A stretch of 6,915 nucleotides of DNA, taken from the NCBI GenBank assembly GCA_036570545.1, contig DATCXZ010000169.1, forward strand, positions 1-6,915, read 5' to 3'. The position numbers and the translations under genes are program-made. The stretch is from Pelagibius sp036570545. Lineage in GTDB: Bacteria > Pseudomonadota > Alphaproteobacteria > Kiloniellales > Kiloniellaceae. The notes beneath the pieces were generated by a model. The model saw only the letters and a program-made list of their open reading frames with translations. It did no database searches and was not told the DNA's origin. Every line of letters begins with the position of its first letter. Within the stretch, counting starts at the first letter, position 1. Of the stretch, positions 1 through 5,017 are shown piece after piece.

Positions 1-434
1 CGCTGGCGCTCGGCGGCCACTCCGGGGTCCCGGGCGACGCGCCGCTGGAGGCGCGCTTCAAGGTGCTGCGCCTCGGCGACGGCCGCTGCACCGGCACCGG
101 TCCGTTCTACAAGGGCGCCAACATGCAGCTCGGCCGCACTGCGCTGCTGGAGACCGGCGGCGTGCGTGTCGCCGTCGCCTCCGCCAAGGTGCAGCTCGCC
201 GACCAGGCCATGCTGCGCCACCTCGGCGTCGAGCCGGCCGCGCAGAAGATACTGGCCCTGAAATCCTCGGTCCACTTCCGCGCCGACTTCCAGCCGATCG
301 CCGCGGCGGTGCTGGTGGTGGTGGCGCCGGGCCCGGTGGTGCTCGACAACCGCGCCCTGCCGTTCCGCCGCCTCCGCCCCGGCCTGCGCATCATGCCCGG
401 CGGCCCGGTGTTCGGGCCGGTGGCAGCGGAGTAG
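1..434 (+). CDS. MlrC / M81-family metallopeptidase, C-terminal fragment (5' end outside window)
   Basis: This is the last ~143 codons of a gene that starts before the window. The reading frame is open from base 3 and stops with TAG at 432-434. The protein resembles the C-terminal domain of the MlrC (microcystinase C-like, peptidase M81) family. It has the GPFYKGANMQLGRTALLE stretch, then a beta-rich segment, then a KSSVHFRADFQPIA block matching the family's conserved lysine-serine/HFR motif, and a closing PGGPVFGP tail. The N-terminal domain, which carries the metal ligands in this family, is not visible, so catalytic competence cannot be judged. M81 proteins are described as zinc metallopeptidases acting on small peptides; most homologues have no known substrate, and the microcystin link applies only to a few species. 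The family call is fairly safe, the substrate unknown. An ATG at 63 is internal to the domain and not a start. Confidence 0.85.
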   Translation, partial: LALGGHSGVPGDAPLEARFKVLRLGDGRCTGTGPFYKGANMQLGRTALLETGGVRVAVASAKVQLADQAMLRHLGVEPAAQKILALKSSVHFRADFQPIAAAVLVVVAPGPVVLDNRALPFRRLRPGLRIMPGGPVFGPVAAE

Positions 435-460
435 CGGCGGGCGCTGCATCGGCATCCTGC

Positions 461-590
461 GTCCTTCGAGACGCACGGCCGGGTGATCGCCCGGCCGTGC
501 TCCTCAGGATGAGGTAAATCTTTGATGGCATTAAGAAAGAGCCTCATGGTGAGGAGCCCGCGAAGCGGGCGTCTCGAACCACGCACGGCG
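461..590. repeat. Nested palindromic intergenic repeat (CCTTCGAGACGC type)
   Basis: The non-coding gap 435-736 holds a multi-stem inverted repeat. Outer arms ccttcgagacgc (463-474) and gcgtctcgaacc (569-580) pair at 10 of 12 positions. Next, tcctcaggatgagg (501-514) faces cctcatggtgagga (542-555) with two mismatches. Nested inside are a perfect 11-bp stem (473-483 with 490-500, 6-base loop) and a 6-bp gcccgc/gcgggc stem (556-561 with 565-570, GAA loop). The apex 515-541 is markedly AT-rich. This architecture matches dispersed palindromic elements common between genes in alphaproteobacterial genomes (general knowledge, not searched). It could end transcription of the M81 gene or stabilise its mRNA. 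No protein is supported; an antisense reading across 107-625 is a shadow. I see no convincing promoter in 591-736. Confidence 0.8.
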
Positions 591-736
591 CCGCCCCCAG
601 CGCTTCTGATCATCGCCCCGATCACAGGTTGTCCGGCTTTTTAGTCTATTTCCGCCTTTCGCGACTTGTTAACGCGGCAGCGCCATACTCCCGTCCCTTC
701 GAATAGGCGGGCAGGGGCCCGCAAGGATGGGTTGCG

Positions 737-1342
737 ATGGCCGAGGCGAGCCTGGTCGAACAGCAGATCGCCGTGCACAAGCCGGGCCAGTTGAAGGCTG
801 GCGACGGCACAGTCGACTGCGAGGTCCTGAGCCTGACGCGGCGCGGCGCGCAGTTGCGCCTGCTCGGCCCCCTCGGTGGCCCCCTAGGCGGCCAGCGCGA
901 CGTCTTCCTGTCGTTGCACGGCTTCGGGCAACTCTCCTGCAGCGTCCTCGACGTGAAAGGCGACCTCGCGGAACTGCGCTTCCAGGGCGACGCCGAGACT
1001 CAGGACGCCATGTTCCAGGACCTCCTCGCGCGGCTCGGCGATGACGAAGGCCGCCGGCGCTACCTGCGCCGCTCGGTGCTGTGGCCGGGCACGCTGAGCT
1101 GCCGTGGCGGGCAATTCGTCTGCACCATCCTCAACATGTCGCTCGGCGGCGCCAAGGTCGCCCTCAGCGACGCGCGCGACTGCGCCGGCGGCGTCACGCT
1201 GCTGGGCGACCGCTTCGAGGGGCTGCCCGCCGTCGTGGTGTGGCAGCGCGGCCGCCTCGTCGGCCTGCAGTTCAAGGGCGAGCCGGCCACAGTCGCGCGC
1301 GCCCTCGGCGACCTGCTGCCGGCGATCAGGGCCGCGACGTGA
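737..1342 (+). CDS. PilZ-domain protein, likely c-di-GMP binding, with a degenerate N-terminal PilZ-like repeat
   Basis: A soluble protein of 201 residues with no signal peptide or membrane segment. The C-terminal half (about 106-190) is a PilZ domain. It has the arginine motif RxxxR at R107-R111 (RRRYLRRS) followed by N133-x-S135-x-x-G138 (LNMSLGGAKV), the two elements that bind cyclic di-GMP in this family, and ends in the usual VVWQ...VGLQF strand. Both motifs look intact, so c-di-GMP binding is plausible. The N-terminal half (about 18-85) has the same strand order but lacks the arginine pair and carries S32-x-T34-x-x-G37 in place of N/DxSxxG, suggesting a degenerate second PilZ fold. The ATG at 737 was chosen because AAGGA (723-727) lies nine bases upstream and this frame gives the motif-bearing protein. 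The gene stands alone between two repeat-bearing gaps. The output (motility, polysaccharide or other) cannot be inferred from the neighbours. Confidence 0.88.
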   Translation: MAEASLVEQQIAVHKPGQLKAGDGTVDCEVLSLTRRGAQLRLLGPLGGPLGGQRDVFLSLHGFGQLSCSVLDVKGDLAELRFQGDAETQDAMFQDLLARLGDDEGRRRYLRRSVLWPGTLSCRGGQFVCTILNMSLGGAKVALSDARDCAGGVTLLGDRFEGLPAVVVWQRGRLVGLQFKGEPATVARALGDLLPAIRAAT

Positions 1343-1362
1343 GGCATTATGTGATGTGGGCC

Positions 1363-1377
1363 GCGGCACTGTGCCGC
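1363..1377 (+). other. Short GC hairpin after the PilZ gene
   Basis: gcggca (1363-1368) pairs with tgccgc (1372-1377) around a three-base loop, 20 bases after the PilZ stop. No run of T follows, so it is not a classical intrinsic terminator. It could still act as a pause or mRNA-stabilising stem. Confidence 0.3.
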
Positions 1378-1425
1378 TGGATCAACACATCGTCTGCCGT
1401 GAACGCACCGGCGCTTCCACCCCCC

Positions 1426-1532
1426 GCTGTCACCCTCGGGCTTGACCCGGCCCATGGCTGGGCCTGGCGCCCGGCCCCCGCCATAGGCCCGGCTCGCGCT
1501 CGCTGACGCTCGCTTGGCCGGGGTGACGACCA
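1426..1532. repeat. Palindromic repeat unit (GTCACCC...GGGTGAC), decayed
   Basis: Arms gtcaccc (1429-1435) and gggtgac (1521-1527) are perfect inverted copies closing a ~100-base GC-rich unit. Inside are further small stems, e.g. ggccca/tgggcc (1449-1454 with 1459-1464). The left arm, read on the minus strand, matches 4996-5013 at 16 of 18 positions, so this sequence recurs in the window. It belongs to the same broad class of alphaproteobacterial intergenic palindromes as those around the GIY-YIG gene. No coding potential is supported on either strand. Confidence 0.7.
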
Positions 1533-1540
1533 GAGTGGGC

Positions 1541-1595
1541 GGGAGAGATGCGTGAATCCGATAGGTCCCGACAATGAATGCCGGGACGACAGCGG
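1541..1595 (-). repeat. Degenerate palindrome plus linker, same family as the repeats at 4568-4599 and 4912-4995
   Basis: A linker at 1545-1565 (reading gagatgcgtgaatccgatag) matches 4975-4995 at 17 of 21 positions, and its first 13 bases (1545-1557) are an exact inverted copy of 4522-4534. It runs into gtcccg (1565-1570) ... cgggac (1582-1587), whose right shoulder ccgggacgacagcgg is identical to 4932-4946. The inner stem has lost pairing compared with the perfect copies near the GIY-YIG gene, so this looks like a decayed solo copy with no nuclease gene beside it. The remaining gap, 1596-1732, shows no gene, RNA or convincing promoter. Confidence 0.7.
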
Positions 1596-1716
1596 AGGGT
1601 GGTCCGGGTCTTCAGCTTTGCCCCCTGGCCAAGGGACGGCGAACCGGATTATCTCTCTGGGACAACGCGGGCGCGTAGCGGGGGCGCGCCGCTTTTGCGA
1701 GTCGGGGTTCTTCCTT

Positions 1717-1731
1717 GGAAATCCGGTTTCC
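1717..1731 (+). other. Dyad over the ribosome-entry region of the MFS gene
   Basis: ggaaa (1717-1721) and tttcc (1727-1731) form an inverted repeat ending one base before the ATG at 1733. The only purine-rich candidate for ribosome binding, GGAA, lies inside the left arm. It may hold back translation initiation, but a five-base stem can also arise by chance. Confidence 0.25.
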
Positions 1732-1732
1732 G

Positions 1733-2902
1733 ATGTGGTTGCGCGTGGTCGAGCGGCCGGGCGCGCGCGAGTTTGCGATACTGTCCGCCGTCGAGGCCTT
1801 TTCCCGCGCCGTCATCGCCGGTGTGATCCCGCTCGAGGCGCACGCGCTGCTGGTCGAGGCGCAGGTCATCAGCCTTGCCTATGCCGGGGTCGGCATCGTC
1901 GCCTTCGCCACCAGCTTCATGGTGCCGCTGGTGCTGTTGAAGGTGCGCCGCAAGTGGATCTTCTCCGCCGGCACCCTCTGCATGGTGGCGGCGCCGCTGC
2001 TGATGCTGCTGTCGCAGGCGCTGCCCTTCGTGACCGCGCTGCAGGTGCGCAGCCTTGCCGTGGTCTGCGTGAACATCGCGCTGAACCTCTACATCCTCGA
2101 CTACATCAGGCGGAAGGACTTCGTCGCCAGCGAGCCGCTGCGCCTCGCCTTCCTCGGCATCTCCTGGTTCATCGGACCGGCGCTCGGCATCTTCCTCTAC
2201 AGCCGCTTCGGCCTGCTGCCGGTCTGCCTGCTGAGCGCCGGCTTCGCGCTCGCCGCCCTCGGCTACTTCTGGTACCTGCGCATCGTCGACAACCCGACGG
2301 TGGCGCCGGCGCGGCAGACCCCGCCGATGCCGTGGAACAACATCCGCCGCTACCTCAGCCAGCCGCGCCTGCGCCTGGCGTGGATCATTCCCTTCGGGCG
2401 CAGCACCTTCTGGACCACCTTCTTCGTCTACCCGCCGCTCTACATCGTGGAGCAGGGCGGCAGCGACGCGGTGGTGGCGGTCATGCTGTCGCTGGGGCAG
2501 GGGCTGCTGTTCTGCGCGCCGTTCTTCGGGCGGCTCGGCCGGCGCCACGGCATCCGCGGCATCATCATCGGCGCCGGCGTTCTGAGCGGCGCGATCTCCA
2601 TCGCCGCCGGCTTCCTGCAGCCGAGCCCGCTCGCCACGGCGGCGCTCTTCGTCTGCGCGGCGCTCGGCGCCACGGCGCTCGACGCCCTCGGCAACATCCC
2701 CTTCCTGCGCGCGGTGCGCCACTACGAGCGCTCCGAGATGACCTCGGTGTTCCGCACCTATATCGAGGCCTCGCAGCTCCTGCCGGCGGCGGCCTATGCG
2801 GTGGTGCTGACGGTGGCGCCGCTGCCGGCGGTCTTCGTCGTGCTGGGCCTGATCCTGCTGATCAGCGCCTGGTACGCGCGCTATTTGCCCAAGAGCCTGT
2901 AG
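1733..2902 (+). CDS. MFS transporter, 12 predicted membrane segments, substrate unknown
   Basis: An inner-membrane protein of 389 residues from the ATG at 1733. Hydrophobic segments fall roughly at 17-33, 46-69, 75-98, 105-123, 138-158, 161-181, 215-237, 246-265, 275-297, 300-320, 348-363 and 365-385, with a polar central loop at 184-212: the 6+6 layout of the Major Facilitator Superfamily. A basic KVRRK loop after segment 2 (70-74) and GRLGRRHG (266-273) after segment 8 sit where MFS motif A and its second-half counterpart belong. The length is normal for a 12-segment drug- or metabolite-type MFS member; no substrate can be assigned. A TTG at 1715 would add six residues, and an in-frame TAG at 1676 rules out earlier starts. 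Neither start has a strong Shine-Dalgarno, so the exact start is uncertain. The gene converges on the rhomboid gene with one base between the stops. The overlapping frame-1 reading through 3168 is a shadow. Confidence 0.85.
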   Translation: MWLRVVERPGAREFAILSAVEAFSRAVIAGVIPLEAHALLVEAQVISLAYAGVGIVAFATSFMVPLVLLKVRRKWIFSAGTLCMVAAPLLMLLSQALPFVTALQVRSLAVVCVNIALNLYILDYIRRKDFVASEPLRLAFLGISWFIGPALGIFLYSRFGLLPVCLLSAGFALAALGYFWYLRIVDNPTVAPARQTPPMPWNNIRRYLSQPRLRLAWIIPFGRSTFWTTFFVYPPLYIVEQGGSDAVVAVMLSLGQGLLFCAPFFGRLGRRHGIRGIIIGAGVLSGAISIAAGFLQPSPLATAALFVCAALGATALDALGNIPFLRAVRHYERSEMTSVFRTYIEASQLLPAAAYAVVLTVAPLPAVFVVLGLILLISAWYARYLPKSL

Positions 2903-2903
2903 C

Positions 2904-3677
2904 TCAGCCCCAGGGACCGCGCTGGCCGGACGGGCGCTTGCCCTTCGGCTGCCACGTCACGCCGCGCCGGATGGTGACGCCGCCGGGCGGATCGTGGCGG
3001 CCGAACAGCGGCACGGCGCGGCGGCGGAAGGCGAAGATCAGCACCACGCCGGCGACGAAGCCGCCGATGTGCGCCCACCAGCCGACGTTCTCGGCTCCTC
3101 CGCTCCCGAAGGCGGCGAAGAACTGGAAGCCGAACCAGAAGATCAGCAGCAGCCAAGCCGGCAGATAGAGCGGAATGAAGCCGATCGGCACCAGCACGCG
3201 CGCGTGCGGATGGAGGATGAGGTAGGCGCCGAGCACGCCGGAGATCGATCCGCTGGCGCCGATCAGCGGCGTCGCGTTCACCGGGTCGAAGGCGACCTGG
3301 GCGAGCGCCGCCAGCACGCCGCAGACCAGGTAGAACAGCAGGAAGCGCCCGTGGCCCATGGCGTCTTCCACGTTGTCGCCGAACACCCAGAGATAGAGCA
3401 TGTTGCCGGCCAGATGCATGAAGCCGCCGTGCAGGAACTGGTAAGACAGCAGGGTGACCAGCGGGTCGGCGATGGCGAGCTGCGGGACCAGCGCGGCGCT
3501 GCCGGTGAGCACCGCGGGAATCACGCCGAGGCCGTAGACCAGACGCAAAAAGAACTCGTCGCCGCCGGCGGTCTGGCCGAGGTAGGCGACGGCGCTGCCG
3601 ACGATGAGCAGCCAGGTGGTCCAGGGCCGCGCGATGAAGATGCGCGGCGTGGTGTCGTGCAGCGGGATGAAGGGCAT
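2904..3677 (-). CDS. Rhomboid-family intramembrane serine protease
   Basis: A polytopic membrane protein of 257 residues that should cleave transmembrane substrates within the bilayer. The catalytic dyad is visible: Ser142 in GASGSISG (140-147, the GxSG motif) and His203 in WWAHIGGFVAG (200-210). The oxyanion-hole motif HxxxN is H88...N92 (HLAGNMLYLW). Hydrophobic segments cover about 20-36, 71-97, 111-130, 137-156, 166-190 and 197-217, consistent with the six-segment core. A cytosolic tail of about 40 residues follows, rich in basic residues, proline and glycine. All key residues are present, so it should be active; the substrate is unknown. It follows xthA on the same strand with nine bases between the genes and a ribosome site overlapping the xthA stop, so it is probably translated from the xthA message. 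Its stop is one base from the MFS stop, leaving no room for a dedicated terminator. Confidence 0.93.
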   Translation of the reverse strand: MPFIPLHDTTPRIFIARPWTTWLLIVGSAVAYLGQTAGGDEFFLRLVYGLGVIPAVLTGSAALVPQLAIADPLVTLLSYQFLHGGFMHLAGNMLYLWVFGDNVEDAMGHGRFLLFYLVCGVLAALAQVAFDPVNATPLIGASGSISGVLGAYLILHPHARVLVPIGFIPLYLPAWLLLIFWFGFQFFAAFGSGGAENVGWWAHIGGFVAGVVLIFAFRRRAVPLFGRHDPPGGVTIRRGVTWQPKGKRPSGQRGPWG

Positions 3678-3681
3678 TAGC

Positions 3682-3689
3682 CGCCTTCA
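3682..3689 (-). promoter_or_regulatory. Ribosome binding site of the rhomboid gene overlapping the xthA stop
   Basis: On the minus strand the sequence reads TGAAGGCGGCTAATG. The xthA stop TGA (3689-3687) merges into the purine-rich GAAGG that precedes the rhomboid ATG (3677-3675) at a suitable distance. This arrangement suggests translational coupling: ribosomes ending xthA re-initiate on the rhomboid gene. Confidence 0.6.
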
Positions 3690-4484
3690 GGCGGCGACGC
3701 GGGCGGCAGCGGGATCGCGCAGGCGGCAGACCACCGGGGTGTGGTCGGAGGCCTTGGGCTCGCCGCGCGGGCCGCGGTCGATCTCGCAGCTCTCCAGCAG
3801 GTCGGCGGCCTGCGGCGACAGCAGGAAGTGATCGATGCGCAGGCCCTTGTCGTGCTGCCAGCCGCCGCCCTGGTAGTCCCAGAAGGTATAGAGGTGCGGC
3901 GTGCGGTGCAGGGCCCGGAGGGCATCGGTGTAGCCGAGGTTCATGAGCGCGCGGAAGCGGCTGCGGCTTTCCGGCTGGGCGAGGGCGTCGGTCGCGAAGG
4001 CGCGCGGGTCGTAGACGTCCTCGTCCTGCGGGATCACGTTGTAGTCGCCGCCGAGCACCACCGGCAGTTCGCTCGTCAGCAGCCCCCGCGCGTGGTGGTG
4101 GAGGCGGTCCATCCAGGCCAGCTTGTAGTCGAACTTCTCGGTGCCGATCGGATTGCCGTTCGGCAGGTAGATGCTGGCCACGCGGAAGCCGCTAACGGTC
4201 GCTTCGACGTAGCGCGCGTGGTCGTCGCCGTCGTTGCCGGGCAGGCCGCAGAGCACGTTCTCCAGCGGGGACTTCGAGAGGATGGCGACGCCGTTATAGG
4301 ACTTCTGGCCATGGACGGCGAGATGGTAGCCGAGCGCCTCGATCTCCAGCCGCGGGAAGTTGTCGTCGATGCACTTCAGCTCCTGCAGCAGCGCCACGTC
4401 GGGCTGCGCCGACTGCAGCCAAGCCAGCACGTTGGGCAGCCGCGCCTTGATGGAGTTGACGTTCCAGGTGGCGATGCTCAGCAT
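3687..4484 (-). CDS. xthA: Exodeoxyribonuclease III (AP endonuclease)
   Basis: 265 residues of the exonuclease III / APE1 family, which incises DNA 5' of abasic sites and removes blocked 3' ends in base-excision repair; cytoplasmic and Mg-dependent. Family landmarks appear in order: N8 in ATWNVNSIKARL, the metal ligand E35 in LLQELKC, Y106 in IYLPNG, D147 and N149 in LGGDYNV, D218 in LRIDHF, and D247-H248 in ASDHTPVV. These correspond to E. coli XthA N7, E34, Y109, D151/N153, D229 and D258/H259, so the active site is complete. I chose the ATG at 4484 because AGGGAG lies eight bases upstream and translation then begins at the conserved MLSIATWN. An ATG at 4505 would add seven residues and overlap that ribosome site. 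The gene lies upstream of the rhomboid gene. A partial copy of its first seven codons lies just upstream (4502-4522). Confidence 0.95.
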   Translation of the reverse strand: MLSIATWNVNSIKARLPNVLAWLQSAQPDVALLQELKCIDDNFPRLEIEALGYHLAVHGQKSYNGVAILSKSPLENVLCGLPGNDGDDHARYVEATVSGFRVASIYLPNGNPIGTEKFDYKLAWMDRLHHHARGLLTSELPVVLGGDYNVIPQDEDVYDPRAFATDALAQPESRSRFRALMNLGYTDALRALHRTPHLYTFWDYQGGGWQHDKGLRIDHFLLSPQAADLLESCEIDRGPRGEPKASDHTPVVCRLRDPAAARVAA

Positions 4485-4492
4485 CGCGACGA

Positions 4493-4498
4493 CTCCCT
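4493..4498 (-). promoter_or_regulatory. Shine-Dalgarno site of xthA
   Basis: AGGGAG on the minus strand, eight bases before the ATG at 4484-4482. It decides the start in favour of MLSIATWN over the upstream ATG at 4505, whose first codons would contain this site. Confidence 0.7.
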
Positions 4499-4501
4499 GG
4501 G

Positions 4502-4522
4502 CCATGTCGCGATGCTCAGCAA
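4502..4522 (-). pseudogene. Out-of-frame near-duplicate of the first seven xthA codons
   Basis: Read on the minus strand, 4522-4502 matches the xthA start (4484-4464) at 18 of 21 bases and would encode LLSIATW against MLSIATW. Two of the three differences are synonymous third-position changes (Ala GCG for GCC, Thr ACA for ACC); the third turns ATG into TTG. The offset is 38 bases, so the copy is out of frame with the gene, and its frame ends at a TGA inside the present xthA start. It abuts the repeat linker that begins at 4522. It may be a remnant of an older gene start or of a duplication during repeat insertion. Confidence 0.55.
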
Positions 4523-4599
4523 TTCACGCATCTCATGGAGGAGAGGCACGTCCTTGCCACAGCCAAGGCTGTCGTCCCGGGGCTTGTCCCCGGGACCCA
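4522..4599 (+). repeat. Linker plus perfect palindrome downstream of the GIY-YIG gene (left repeat)
   Basis: The core 4568-4599 is a 32-base unit that recurs exactly, inverted, at 4912-4943. It contains a perfect nine-base stem, gtcccgggg (4574-4582) with ccccgggac (4588-4596), around a five-base loop. Leading into it is a shorter stem ccttg/caagg (4552-4556 with 4564-4568) and a linker whose 13-base start (4522-4534) is shared, inverted, with 1545-1557. The palindrome ends five bases before the GIY-YIG stop, so in RNA it could also form that gene's 3' hairpin. No T-run follows. Confidence 0.85.
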
Positions 4600-4604
4600 A
4601 TGCC

Positions 4605-4892
4605 CTAGCCGTTCAAGCGGTCGTAGAGACCCTCCCACTCGGGATTGCTGCGCTCGATCAGTCGGATTTTCCAGGCGCGGGGCCACTCCTTCATCGTCTT
4701 CTCGCGCTGTATCGCACGGGCGATCTCCTCGTGCGCCTCGACATGGACCAGGCGCGTGACGCGGTATTTCATGACGAAGCGAGAGCCGACACTCTCCCGG
4801 TGTTCCCAAACGCGGCGGGCGATGTCGTTGGTGACGCCGATGTAGAGCGTCCCGTGCTTGCGGCTGGCAAGGATGTAAACGTAATAGGGCAT
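4605..4892 (-). CDS. Small GIY-YIG nuclease-domain protein (UvrC N-terminal / YhbQ-like)
   Basis: A single-domain protein of 95 residues. It starts PYYVYILAS, with the GIY-like strand at Y4-Y6, followed by LYIGVTND carrying the YIG motif at 17-19. The helix with R27 and H31 (RRVWEH) comes next, then E64 in QREKTMKEW, the expected position of the metal-binding glutamate, and N83-P84 in ERSNPEW near the end. All expected catalytic positions of a GIY-YIG nuclease are present, so it may be active; the biological role of these short stand-alone proteins is largely unknown. The ATG at 4892 was chosen because the domain begins directly there and AGGG lies just upstream. The longer in-frame reading to 5000 would translate the flanking palindrome (as VVPGLVPGT) and is almost certainly an over-extension. 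It is transcribed towards xthA and enclosed by exact inverted repeats; GC is lower than in its neighbours. Confidence 0.9.
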   Translation of the reverse strand: MPYYVYILASRKHGTLYIGVTNDIARRVWEHRESVGSRFVMKYRVTRLVHVEAHEEIARAIQREKTMKEWPRAWKIRLIERSNPEWEGLYDRLNG

Positions 4893-4911
4893 CGCCCTGC
4901 GCCAACGCCAA

Positions 4912-4943
4912 TGGGTCCCGGGGACAAGCCCCGGGACGACAGC
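4912..4943 (-). repeat. Perfect palindrome upstream of the GIY-YIG gene (right repeat)
   Basis: An exact inverted copy of 4568-4599. The stem is gtcccgggg (4915-4923) with ccccgggac (4929-4937) and loop acaag. It sits 19 bp before the GIY-YIG start, in the likely 5' leader of that gene if transcription enters from erpA, so it could influence ribosome access. Confidence 0.85.
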
Positions 4944-4974
4944 GGTATGTATAGCGTTTGCGAGACAGGCGCGC

Positions 4975-5017
4975 GAGCTGTGTAAATCCAATAGGCTCAA
5001 GGCCGAGGGTGACGACC
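4975..5017 (-). repeat. Repeat linker and half-palindrome between the GIY-YIG gene and erpA
   Basis: 4975-4995 matches the linker at 1545-1565 at 17 of 21 positions. It is followed by a half-unit (4996-5017) ending gagggtgacgacc, which matches the inverted left arm of the 1426-1532 repeat at 16 of 18 positions. The same building blocks therefore recur here in a different order from the 1426-1595 region. The rest of the 4893-5088 gap (5018-5088) shows no gene and no clear terminator for erpA. Confidence 0.65.

Larger units (their letters stand above)
4568..4943 (-). mobile_element. Putative minimal element: GIY-YIG nuclease gene between 32-bp inverted palindromic repeats
   Basis: This 376-bp block has exact 32-base inverted repeats at its ends (4568-4599 and 4912-4943) and one gene inside that nearly fills it: 5 bp from the stop to one repeat, 19 bp from the start to the other. 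By hand count the gene is about 62% GC, while erpA beside it is about 70%. Its location, between erpA and xthA on the same strand, looks like an insertion into a housekeeping neighbourhood. No transposase is present and I cannot identify an obvious short target-site duplication. The mobile status is inference; the repeats could be ordinary intergenic palindromes that happen to flank the gene. Confidence 0.4.

Noticed and set aside
629..689. Possible promoter for the PilZ gene (TTGTTA near 666 and CATACT near 684)
   Set aside because: The spacing between the boxes is only about 12 bases, and other pairings match the consensus poorly.
1618..1660. Possible promoter for the MFS gene (TTGCCC at 1618, GATTAT at 1647)
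   Set aside because: The gap between the boxes is about 23 bases and both boxes are weak.
1649..2722. Minus-strand open frame of 357 codons opposite the MFS gene
   Set aside because: Highly charged, compositionally biased shadow translation with no domain.
1552..3168. Long plus-strand open frame of 538 codons overlapping the MFS gene
   Set aside because: Its translation is arginine/alanine-rich low-complexity text without domains. The MFS frame gives coherent membrane segments and motifs, and this frame also runs antisense into the rhomboid gene.
4485..4505. Seven-residue extension of XthA from the ATG at 4505
   Set aside because: The AGGGAG ribosome site lies inside this extension and is correctly placed for the ATG at 4484, where the conserved N-terminus begins.
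4568..4943. CRISPR array or tandem repeat array
   Set aside because: Only two copies, in inverted orientation, with a protein-coding gene between them; no regular repeat-spacer pattern anywhere in the window.
3741..4985. Plus-strand open frame of 414 codons across xthA and the GIY-YIG gene
   Set aside because: It is antisense to two well-supported genes, reads through both palindromes, and has no recognisable domain.
4893..5000. N-terminal extension of the GIY-YIG protein (start at 5000)
   Set aside because: It would translate the palindromic repeat, whereas the GIY-YIG fold begins right at the ATG at 4892, which has AGGG just upstream.
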